A stretch of 64,000 nucleotides of DNA from Myxococcota bacterium (GTDB lineage: Bacteria; Myxococcota_A; Bradymonadia; UBA7976; UBA1532): the NCBI GenBank assembly GCA_023150895.1, contig JAKLJY010000007.1, positions 47,097 through 111,096 on the forward strand, written 5' to 3'. The position numbers were made by a program, and so were the translations under genes. Of the stretch, positions 23,701 through 30,194 are shown one piece after another (within the stretch, counting starts at the first letter, position 1; each line of letters begins with the position of its first letter). The notes beneath the pieces are model-generated. The model was not told the origin of the DNA, made no database searches, and saw only the letters and a list, made by a program, of their open reading frames with translations.

Positions 23701-24222
23701 GGGCTCACGGGCGGCGTCGTCGCCCTGTGGCTGCGGGACATGCCCTTTTCGATCTCGGCCGCCGTCGGCTTCATCGCGCTCTCGGGCGTCGCCGTGCTCA
23801 ACGGCCTCGTGATGATCATTTTCATCAACCAGCTCCGCGAGAGCGGTGAGAGGCTCGAGCAGGCGATCATCCACGGGTCGATCACGCGGTTGCGTCCGGT
23901 GCTCATGACTGCCTTGGTTGCTTCGCTCGGATTCGTGCCCATGGCGCTCGCCACGGGAACTGGAGCCGAAGTGCAACGGCCGCTGGCGACCGTGGTCATC
24001 GGCGGTCTGATCTCGAGCACGCTGCTCACCCTGGTCGTGCTTCCGGCGCTCTATCGAATCTTCACCGGCACGCGAACGGACGGAATTCCGGGCCCACGGC
24101 CCGAGGACTGGGAGAAGGGCAACGGAGACGACCCGCTCGTCATCGCCGACCACACTCCCGCAAACTCCGATGCGCCAGACTCCGCGCCTGGTGGGTCGGT
24201 CCCTGGCCCTGCGCCCGCCTGA
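20701..24222 (+). CDS. HME-family RND heavy-metal pump (CzcA type), second set
   Basis: The 1173-residue pump has the RND start (LEYLLHFSIKNRWF), DAVPDITNNQVQVN, and the TM4 relay GAIDFGLIVDGAVIIVEN near residue 427, the canonical CzcA form for divalent cations. It is about 150 residues longer than the first pump. Part of the excess is a periplasmic His/Glu/Gly-rich loop at about residues 680-705 (PHEGGHGEGGVGHEEGG), a likely metal-binding insertion. The C-terminus is a Pro-rich tail after the last helix. It follows the adaptor by 9 bp in the same operon. Confidence 0.94.
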   Translation: MLEYLLHFSIKNRWFIVVVTALVAAVGIYELQRLPIDAVPDITNNQVQVNAVAPSLSPFEVEKQVTFPMENALAGIPGLEYTRSLSRNGFAQVTAVFEDGVDIYFARQQVGERLREASGSLPPGVETILGPIATGLGEVYMYTVEYEHVRGKGATVHDGKPGWQSDGAYLTPENVRLTTDVELASYLREVQDWIIRPQLKGVKDVAGVDAIGGYVKQYHVQPDPMKLVSYGLTFADVVEALEKNNVSTGAGYVEHKGESYLVRATGRIESISEIETIVLGTRNGVPIYVRDVVGPAGVGIGRELRTGSASENGEDVVVGTAVMLIGANSRTVAAAVDAKMSEIQRSLPADIRAKTVLNRTKLVDATIATVQKNLVEGALLVIVVLLIMLGNWRAALICALAIPLSMLMTATGMVQGRVSGNLMSLGAIDFGLIVDGAVIIVENCLRRLAEEQHHKGRLLTLQERLQVVFEASKEVRKATAFGEAIIITVYFPILALAGVEGKMFHPMALTVIFALIAAFVLSLTFVPAMVALCIRGRVTEKDMFLVRWAKALYAPVVRAAVRLRYAVVGVAVVAFVGALLLFGSLGQEFVPTLDEKDIAMHAMRIPSTGITQSQAMQYDVERTVTQFPEVAFAFSKTGTAELASDPMPPNVSDTFIILKSKEEWRTEAELDRLIAELEAARPHEGGHGEGGVGHEEGGEEPSATQGHKAKLIKLIELTVQAVPGNNYEFTQPIQMRFNELISGVRGDVAVKVYGDDFESMQATADKILASLLTIPGVADAKVEQTEGLPVMTVDPDRAVLARYGLNLSDVQDVVAVAMGGREAGLVFEGDRRFDLVVRLPDALRGRVDILDRLPIPLPSGGPPEAPVVGLPAPADDGELALMSLPLERGFVPLGTVARIEVAEGINQISRENGKRRIVVQCNVRGRDLGSFVTEAQSKVDAIDLPAGQWLVWGGQFENLVAAKERLTFVVPVCFSLILLLLFATFKSFKYSLLVFAAVPLGLTGGVVALWLRDMPFSISAAVGFIALSGVAVLNGLVMIIFINQLRESGERLEQAIIHGSITRLRPVLMTALVASLGFVPMALATGTGAEVQRPLATVVIGGLISSTLLTLVVLPALYRIFTGTRTDGIPGPRPEDWEKGNGDDPLVIADHTPANSDAPDSAPGGSVPGPAPA

Positions 24223-24313
24223 TTCGACGACTTCCACGCGCGACGGTGCTGGAGCGTTTCCAGCTCGAGCCGTTGCGCGCTTCCCCACTCTTCCGAGCAA
24301 AGGAGAAATTCCC

Positions 24314-24580
24314 ATGACCATGACTACGACCACTCTCGGCGGCCTGGCGCTCATCGCGACCGCGGCCCTCTTCACCAATCAAGGCGCCTCGGAGCCGGTC
24401 AAGTCGACCCCCGAGTACTTCGTCACGGCCGAGGGCGACAGCGCGCACCTCTGGGTTCGCGAAGGCACGACACTCCGCGTCGTCGGACACGGAACGTGCA
24501 AGGACTGCCCCCTCGACGAAGGCCACGAGCACGAGGAAGGCGACGGCCATGATCACGCGAAGCCGGACGTGAAGAAGTAG
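24314..24580 (+). CDS. Small periplasmic CxxC/His-tail protein
   Basis: The 88-residue product starts at ATG 24314 behind AAGGAG. It has a hydrophobic N-terminal signal (LGGLALIATAALF), a CKDC pair near residue 63 and a tail rich in His, Glu and Asp (EGHEHEEGDGHDHAK). Such tails bind Zn, Ni or Cu in many small periplasmic proteins. It sits between the RND pump and the P-type ATPase genes and may buffer the exported metal. I do not recognise a named family. Confidence 0.7.
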   Translation: MTMTTTTLGGLALIATAALFTNQGASEPVKSTPEYFVTAEGDSAHLWVREGTTLRVVGHGTCKDCPLDEGHEHEEGDGHDHAKPDVKK

Positions 24581-24599
24581 GCAAACCGTGGAGACCAAC

Positions 24600-25019
24600 A
24601 TGCAACACAGTGCACACGAACGACCTCATCTTCGTGCCGTCGTGCTCCTCGCCCTCATGGCAGGATGCGTCTCGACGGGCGCGTCGGAACTGACCGAGCA
24701 ACTCGACCTCGTCGTTTCGCCCTGCGCGGACCTCGACATCTCGGCGCGCTTGAGTGATCTCGAAGGGGACCTCCACATCCACGGCGCCGTACGCCCGCGA
24801 GGCAGCCGCACGGCGGCCTCCGGTCACTTGGATGCTCTCGTACGGACACCGGACGGAACGATCTGGGCGAACGTACAGGAGCAGTACCGCTCGAGGATCC
24901 GCAACCGCCCGCGGGGCGGCCCGGGGCAAGCCGCGTTCGACGTCGTCTTGGACGGCATGCCGCCGGCGGGTTCGACCGTGACGTTGCAGCATCACGAAGG
25001 TTCACACCCGGAGCCGTGA
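24600..25019 (+). CDS. Hypothetical lipoprotein in the metal island
   Basis: ATG 24600 has GGAG 9 nt upstream; a GTG at 24588 is possible. The 139-residue protein has a lipobox (LALMAGC) and a mature beta-rich domain containing a single Cys and several His (HIHGA, LQHHEGSHPEP). It lies 20 bp downstream of the CxxC/His-tail gene and 47 bp upstream of the ATPase gene, on the same strand. No family is recognised; a role as an outer-membrane or periplasmic accessory to metal export is a guess from context. Confidence 0.6.
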   Translation: MQHSAHERPHLRAVVLLALMAGCVSTGASELTEQLDLVVSPCADLDISARLSDLEGDLHIHGAVRPRGSRTAASGHLDALVRTPDGTIWANVQEQYRSRIRNRPRGGPGQAAFDVVLDGMPPAGSTVTLQHHEGSHPEP

Positions 25020-25065
25020 CGTGCAGTCGGCGGAATCGACGTCGAGAACGCGGGAGCGCTAGCCG

Positions 25066-27231
25066 GTGGTCCCGTCGTCGACAAGGACAGCGGCGTTCCT
25101 CGTGCGGGGAATGGACTGTGCCGAGGAGATCGCGACGCTGCGCGCGGAGCTCGGTCGGGTCGGTGGTGTGCGCGATCTGCGCTTCGACCTTCTTCATCGC
25201 AAGCTGGCCGTCGATTTCGACCCGGCACGGCTGACCCCCGACTCGATTGCGCAAGCCGTCGCGCGCACGGGAATGACGGCCGAGACCTGGGCGGAGCGCA
25301 GGGAGGAAGTCGGCTCGAGCGTTCCCGCGCGCCGGCGCCGAGCGGCGACGACGGCAGCCAGTGGAGTCCTCGTTGCCGTCGGCTTCGTGCTCCACGCGCT
25401 GGATGGTGGCGTCGCGGCCGCACTCGGTGGGGCCGGTGACGTGCCCGCCACGGCTCGCGCCGCGTACGCGCTCGCGACCGTCTTGGGAGCGTGGTTCGTG
25501 GCGCCCAAAGCCTGGCACTCCCTCCGGCGTGTGCGCCCCGACATGAACTTGCTCATGTGCGTGGCGGCCGGTGGTGCGATCGCGATCGGCGAGTGGCTCG
25601 AGGCCGCCACCGTCAGCTTCCTCTTCGCGGTCTCGCTGGCCCTCGAAGCCTGGAGCATCGGTCGCGCGCGCAAGGCGATCGCGGCGTTGATGTCGTTGTC
25701 CCCCTCGAAGGCACGCGTGATCGGGCCAGGGAACAACGAGGAACTCGTCGACGCCGCTTCCGTTCCCGTCGGGACGGTCGTCCTGGTGAAGCCAGGCGAG
25801 AAGTTCCCGCTGGACGGAAGGATCGATCGAGGACGGACAACGGTCAACCAGGCACCGATCACGGGCGAGTCCATTCCCGTCGTCAAGGAGGCGGGTAGCG
25901 AGGTCTTCGCCGGAACCGTGAACGAGGAAGGAGCCGTCGCGGTCCGCACCGTCAAGCCCTTCGCCGACAGCACGCTCTCGCAGATCGCCAAGATGGTGGG
26001 CGAGGCGCACGCACGGCGTTCACCCAGCGAACAGTGGGTCGAACGTTTCGCGCGCATCTACACGCCCGTCGTGATGTGCATCGCCGTCCTCCTCGCCCTG
26101 GTGCCGCCGCTGATGGGCGGCTCCTGGCAACGGTGGTTCTACGAGGCGCTCGTACTGCTCGTCATCGCTTGTCCCTGCGCGCTCGTGATCTCGACACCCG
26201 TGTCGATCGTCGCGGCCCTCGTCGCAGCCGCTCGTCAGGGCGTGTTGGTCAAGGGCGGCGCGTACATGGAGGCACCGGCGAGGCTCGCAGCCGTGGCCCT
26301 GGACAAGACCGGCACGCTGACCGAGGGGCGCCCACGCGTGCGCTCCGTCGTCGCGCGTTCGGGGCATGACGAGTCGGAGGTGCTCGAGATCGCCGCGGCG
26401 ATCGAGTCGCGGTCCACGCATCCCCTCGCGCGCGCGATCGTCGAGCACGCTGGCGCACTGGGCATCCGTCCCGTTCCCGCCACGGACTTCCAGATGCTCC
26501 CGGGCAAGGGCGCTCATGCCAAGTTCGACGGCGTCGACCACTGGCTCGGATCGCATCGCTATCTCGAGGAGCGCGGTCAGGAGGACGAAGAGACGCATGC
26601 CAGGCTCGAGGAGCTCTCCTCGTCCGGAGCCAGCGTCGTCGTGGTCGGCCGCGACGACCACGTCTGCGGGTTCATTGCCCTGTCGGACTCCCTGAGGCCC
26701 GGCGTGCGCGCCGTGCTCGACGACCTGAGGCGGACCGGAATCGAGCGACTGGTCATGTTGACCGGTGACAATCGCGGGACGGCCGAGGCGATCGCTCGGG
26801 AGGCCGGCATCGACGAGGTCCGCGCCGAGCTCTTGCCGCAGGACAAGGTCCGGGCGATCGAGGAGCTCGTCGCCGCGCACGGAACCGTCGCGATGGTCGG
26901 CGATGGAGTCAACGACGCTCCAGCTCTTGCGCGCTCGACCCTGGGCATCGCCATGGGAGCCGTCGGCACGGATGCAGCGCTCGAAACGGCCGACGTGGCG
27001 TTGATGGGAGACGACCTGTCTCGGCTTGCCTGGCTCGTCCGACACTCGAAGCGTGTACTCGGGGTGATCCGCCAGAACGTCGTCGCCGCGCTCCTCGTGA
27101 AGGCCGTCTTCCTGGCGCTCGCCTTCTCCGGTCACGCCTCGCTGTGGGGTGCCATCGCTGCGGACATGGGCGTCTCCTTGCTCGTGGTGGTCAATGCCCT
27201 GCGGCTCCTGCGCCCGGCCGAAGGTGCGTGA
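25066..27231 (+). CDS. P1B-type Zn/Cd/Pb-translocating ATPase (ZntA/CadA-like)
   Basis: The 721-residue protein starts at GTG 25066. It has an N-terminal HMA-like fold with GMDCAEE (one Cys, not CxxC), transmembrane helices, TGES (about residue 265), the CPC metal-transport motif in IACPCALVIS (about 370), DKTGT (about 413), HP (STHPLAR) and GDGVNDAP (about 618). CPC with the ZntA/CadA style of GMDC domain favours Zn, Cd or Pb. It moves ions from cytoplasm to periplasm, from which the RND sets can expel them. It closes the second metal operon. Confidence 0.93.
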   Translation: MVPSSTRTAAFLVRGMDCAEEIATLRAELGRVGGVRDLRFDLLHRKLAVDFDPARLTPDSIAQAVARTGMTAETWAERREEVGSSVPARRRRAATTAASGVLVAVGFVLHALDGGVAAALGGAGDVPATARAAYALATVLGAWFVAPKAWHSLRRVRPDMNLLMCVAAGGAIAIGEWLEAATVSFLFAVSLALEAWSIGRARKAIAALMSLSPSKARVIGPGNNEELVDAASVPVGTVVLVKPGEKFPLDGRIDRGRTTVNQAPITGESIPVVKEAGSEVFAGTVNEEGAVAVRTVKPFADSTLSQIAKMVGEAHARRSPSEQWVERFARIYTPVVMCIAVLLALVPPLMGGSWQRWFYEALVLLVIACPCALVISTPVSIVAALVAAARQGVLVKGGAYMEAPARLAAVALDKTGTLTEGRPRVRSVVARSGHDESEVLEIAAAIESRSTHPLARAIVEHAGALGIRPVPATDFQMLPGKGAHAKFDGVDHWLGSHRYLEERGQEDEETHARLEELSSSGASVVVVGRDDHVCGFIALSDSLRPGVRAVLDDLRRTGIERLVMLTGDNRGTAEAIAREAGIDEVRAELLPQDKVRAIEELVAAHGTVAMVGDGVNDAPALARSTLGIAMGAVGTDAALETADVALMGDDLSRLAWLVRHSKRVLGVIRQNVVAALLVKAVFLALAFSGHASLWGAIAADMGVSLLVVVNALRLLRPAEGA

Positions 27232-27448
27232 GGAGTCAGCGCGCGGTCCTTGCGGTCCCCCGTGCGCCAACCCCATGGTCTGATCGGGGTCCCGAAGCTC
27301 GCATGGTCGGGCCTGGCCATGAGCGGACGCAGGCACCCGGCGTAGCGGGCGAACCCACGGGGTCTCGACTTCGCAAGCAATCGTCGGTCACGGCACCGCC
27401 ATGCTTGGAATGCCCCCGACGGAGCCGTCGCTCCCGGGGCGCATCCCG

Positions 27449-27679
27449 ATGGAGAAGACGAACTCGACCCAGCTCGGTGGCCGCCACCTCGACCCTCGCT
27501 CGGAGCCCCTGCTCCTCCGGCCGGCCGAGGCCGCGCGCTTCCTCGCCATCTCGCCGCGGAAGCTCTGGGAGCTGACCAACTGCCGCGAGGTCCCCGCGGT
27601 CCGCATCGGGCGAGCCCTGCGGTACCCGACGGAGGACCTCCGCGCGTGGGTGGCGGCCCGCCGGACCGGGCGATCTTGA
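27449..27679 (+). CDS. Small excisionase-like HTH DNA-binding protein
   Basis: The 76-residue product (ATG 27449; longer starts at 27401 and 27410) is a single MerR/Xis-type winged helix: LLRPAEAARFLAISPRKLWELTNCREVPAVRIG, then RYPTEDLRAWVAARR. Such proteins act as excisionases or repressors on integrative elements. Before the 16.9 kb element was inserted, this gene, the split tRNA-Arg(CCU) and the integrase now at 44810 would have been consecutive, so it may be the directionality factor of the outer island. Confidence 0.7.
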   Translation: MEKTNSTQLGGRHLDPRSEPLLLRPAEAARFLAISPRKLWELTNCREVPAVRIGRALRYPTEDLRAWVAARRTGRS

Positions 27680-27772
27680 CGCCCTCGCGGAATCGATCCT
27701 AGATGCGCTTCCCTCCTTCCCCGCCGTCCCTGATGCCTCGCCCGCGAGCGCCGCGTACCATGAGCGCCGATA

Positions 27773-27812
27773 GCCCCCGTAGCTCAGTTTGGATAGAGCA
27801 GGTCTTTCCTAA
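27773..27812 (+). pseudogene. 5' half of a split tRNA-Arg(CCU); left attachment site of the 16.9 kb element
   Basis: The 40 bases contain the 5' acceptor strand GCCCCCG, a complete D arm (GCTC/GAGC), the 5' anticodon strand GGTCT and the 7-nt anticodon loop TTCCTAA (27806-27812). The homology stops there. The missing half is at 44721-44765: AGACC pairs fully with GGTCT and CGGGGGT with the acceptor strand. A TACCAT hexamer at 27756-27761 is a plausible -10 box. The half gene alone cannot make a tRNA. Confidence 0.93.
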
Positions 27813-27913
27813 GTTCCGAAGCGGCAGCGCGAACGCGGAACGAAGGTGGCGCGAACCCAGCGGAAGCGCCTACGCGCTCTAGTGTTCGGCAGGTCGAAGG
27901 CGGTTCGAACACG
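27813..27913. repeat. Inverted and direct repeats beside attL (candidate integrase arm sites)
   Basis: Immediately after the attachment core lies the inverted pair GTTCCG (27813-27818) and CGGAAC (27836-27841). GCGCGAAC occurs twice nearby (around 27828 and 27850). A second inverted pair, GTGTTCG and CGAACAC, lies around 27882-27912. Clustered short repeats next to att cores are common binding sites for integrases and excisionases. Function is inferred from position only. Confidence 0.45.
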
Positions 27914-27992
27914 GAGCCGCGATAGACCTTCCGCGCGCCTTCCGCGTTTCGCGCCTTCCGACTCGTAAGGCGTTTAGCCGATAGACTTGAGC

Positions 27993-29246
27993 ATGCACCG
28001 CAAGTTCAAGTTCACCGAGGACAGTGTCGCCAAGCCCGCTCTCGCGCCCGCCGACGGCGAGACGAACGCGAGCGGGAACGCGATCAAGGACCACATCTTC
28101 TGGGACACCGCGATGCCGGGCTTCGGCCTGCGCGTCGGGCGCAACGCGCGGACGTTCATCCTTCAGAAAGACATCCACGGTCGAACTCGGCGCGTGACGA
28201 TCGGTCGATGGCCCAACTGGCGCGTCGCCGATGCGCGGGAGAGAGCGCGCGAGTTGACGGTCCAGATGGATCGAGGCATCGACCCCAACGCCGCGAAGCG
28301 CGAGGACGCGGCGCGCGGCGTCACCCTCGGGCAAGCGATCGACTTCCACCAAGCCGCGATGCGCGCTCGTCGGTGCACGCCGCGCTCGGTCGAGTCGATC
28401 CGCGAGGACCTGGAACGCCACGTCCCCGACTGGATGGGCCGCGCGCTCTCGTCGATCACGAGGAACGAGTGTGCGCAGCGGCACGAGAAGCTCTCCGCCG
28501 ACGCGGGGCCGTACTCCGCCAACCGCGTGCTCCAGTACTTCCGCGCTGTCTACAACACGGCCGCGCGGCGCTTCGAGGAGTTGCCCGATCGGCCGCCGAC
28601 CGTCGGCGTGACGTTCAACCGCGTCAAGCGTCGCCGCGAGCCGATCGCGTGGTCGGAGCTTCCGACGTGGTACGAGCGCGTGCAGTCGATCGCGAACCCG
28701 GTGCGTCGCGACCTCCAACTCTTCATCCTGTTCACCGGGCTCCGCTCGACCGACGCGCGGACCGTGCGGTGGTCCGAGGTCAACTTCGAGGCCGGGACGC
28801 TCCATCGTCCGAAGCCGAAGGGCGGCGAGGATCGCGCGTTCACCGTCCCGGTCTCCAAGGCCGTGTTGGAGATCCTCCGTCGCCGCCGCGACGAGAACCC
28901 GACGCTGTACGGCGACGACCACGGATGGGTGTTCCCCTCGACCGACATGCAGGGCCGCGTCTCGTACGTCGCCCAGGCGAAGGAGCAGCGCTACGACGGC
29001 AAGGGCGGCAAGGTCGCGTTCCTCCCCTCGCCGCACCGCCTGCGCGACACGTTCGCGACCGCTGGGCACGAAGCACGTCTCCACCCGCTCGACCTCAAGG
29101 TGCTGATGAACCATGCGCTCGCTGGCGGCGACGTGACCGAGGGCTACATCCGCCCGTCGGTCGAGCACCTGCGCGAGAGCGCGGAGCGCGTCGCCGAGTT
29201 CCTCTCGCGCCGCATGCTCCGGGCTGTCGAGGAAGGTGTGGCATGA
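27993..29246 (+). CDS. P4-type tyrosine integrase of the 16.9 kb element
   Basis: The 417-residue protein starts at ATG 27993 (a TTG at 27987 is possible), 180 bp inside the attachment core. The N-terminus has the arm-type DNA-binding domain of P4-like integrases (DTAMPGFGLRVGRNARTFIL; RVTIGRWPNW). The catalytic set follows: Arg in FTGLRSTDART, HRLR in PHRLRDTFAT, His in LMNHALAGG and Tyr in TEGYI. The gene points into the element, the usual place for the integrase that made the insertion. Its stop overlaps the next start (ATGA). Confidence 0.95.
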   Translation: MHRKFKFTEDSVAKPALAPADGETNASGNAIKDHIFWDTAMPGFGLRVGRNARTFILQKDIHGRTRRVTIGRWPNWRVADARERARELTVQMDRGIDPNAAKREDAARGVTLGQAIDFHQAAMRARRCTPRSVESIREDLERHVPDWMGRALSSITRNECAQRHEKLSADAGPYSANRVLQYFRAVYNTAARRFEELPDRPPTVGVTFNRVKRRREPIAWSELPTWYERVQSIANPVRRDLQLFILFTGLRSTDARTVRWSEVNFEAGTLHRPKPKGGEDRAFTVPVSKAVLEILRRRRDENPTLYGDDHGWVFPSTDMQGRVSYVAQAKEQRYDGKGGKVAFLPSPHRLRDTFATAGHEARLHPLDLKVLMNHALAGGDVTEGYIRPSVEHLRESAERVAEFLSRRMLRAVEEGVA

Positions 29247-29632
29247 AGGTCCCCGACTACGGCACCGACGCACCCGAGCCGCCGACGACCAACGCGCTCG
29301 CGATCCGCGACAGTCTCGCCGAGGAGATGGCCGCCGCGTCGAAGGGCTCGCCCGAGCGACAGCGCGCCGAGGAGCGACTCGTAGGGCACATGCTCACGGA
29401 CGGGCTCCCGCTGGAAGACTTTTCCACCCGGAGCGGTCGGGCCTTTGTGGTTCGCGTCGCCGTCTCGCCGCCCAGGCCGAAGCCGGGCCGGGAGAAGGAG
29501 GCGCACCAGTGGCTCGCGCGGCAGGAAGGAAGCTCGCGCACCATCGCCCACAAGCTCCTAGAGCGCGGCGGCGGGCTCCCGGCGGACCTCTTCGAGCCGC
29601 TGAATCCGCGCGTCCACGTCGAGCCCAAGTAG
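29243..29632 (+). CDS. Hypothetical protein coupled to the integrase
   Basis: ATG 29243 overlaps the integrase stop. The 129-residue product has an acidic N-terminal part with a helical stretch (RDSLAEEMAAASKGSPERQRAEERL) and a C-terminal basic segment. No conserved domain is recognised. Coupling to the integrase suggests a minor recombination or regulatory role, but this is speculation. Confidence 0.6.
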   Translation: MKVPDYGTDAPEPPTTNALAIRDSLAEEMAAASKGSPERQRAEERLVGHMLTDGLPLEDFSTRSGRAFVVRVAVSPPRPKPGREKEAHQWLARQEGSSRTIAHKLLERGGGLPADLFEPLNPRVHVEPK

Positions 29633-29830
29633 AGATTCGCCGACCTCCGGCCCGAGTTCGGGCTATACGTTCATCACAACATCGCCCGACCCCGCTCAGG
29701 GAAGCAGCGCCAAGAGAGCGCCGCGCACGTGGCTCGACCGAGCGGACCCACCTTCGAGGAAGGCAGCGGGTCCGCTCTGTGCTTTCTGGGCCTGAGCGCC
29801 GCCGACCTCCTCGACCGAACGAGGTCCGAG

Positions 29831-30193
29831 ATGGTCGACACGATCGACAAGGCGAAGAGCAAGAACGGCGACAGGAGCAAGCGCAAGGGCGGCAGCGAGC
29901 AGTACCCGGAGTGGATGGTCTCTCACAAGGCCGCCGCGTACTGCGACATGACGGACACCCAGTGGAAGCACCACCGGGGAATGCGTCCGCCCCCGGTGGG
30001 CGACAAGCGATCGGGCTTCCGGTACCGGCGCACCGACCTCGACGCCTGGATGGAGCTTCGACGGCTCGGCCTCTGGGCTGACTGGAAGCAAGTCCGTCAG
30101 GCGCATGGCGAACAGGTCGCGTGGGCCGTGATGCTCAAGCGGCTGGAGAAGAAGCGAGCCGAGATCGACGCGCTCGCGGTGGAGGTGTCCTGA
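29831..30193 (+). CDS. Excisionase/AlpA-like winged-helix protein
   Basis: I chose ATG 29831 with GAGG just upstream; a GTG at 29729 would add 34 residues with little coding character. The 120-residue product has a basic N-terminus and a winged-helix core (EWMVSHKAAAYCDMTDTQWK; FRYRRTDLDAWMELRR) like small DNA-binding proteins that control excision or early transcription on phage-like elements. It ends one base before the replicase start, so both are probably co-expressed. Confidence 0.65.
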   Translation: MVDTIDKAKSKNGDRSKRKGGSEQYPEWMVSHKAAAYCDMTDTQWKHHRGMRPPPVGDKRSGFRYRRTDLDAWMELRRLGLWADWKQVRQAHGEQVAWAVMLKRLEKKRAEIDALAVEVS

Positions 30194-30194
30194 G

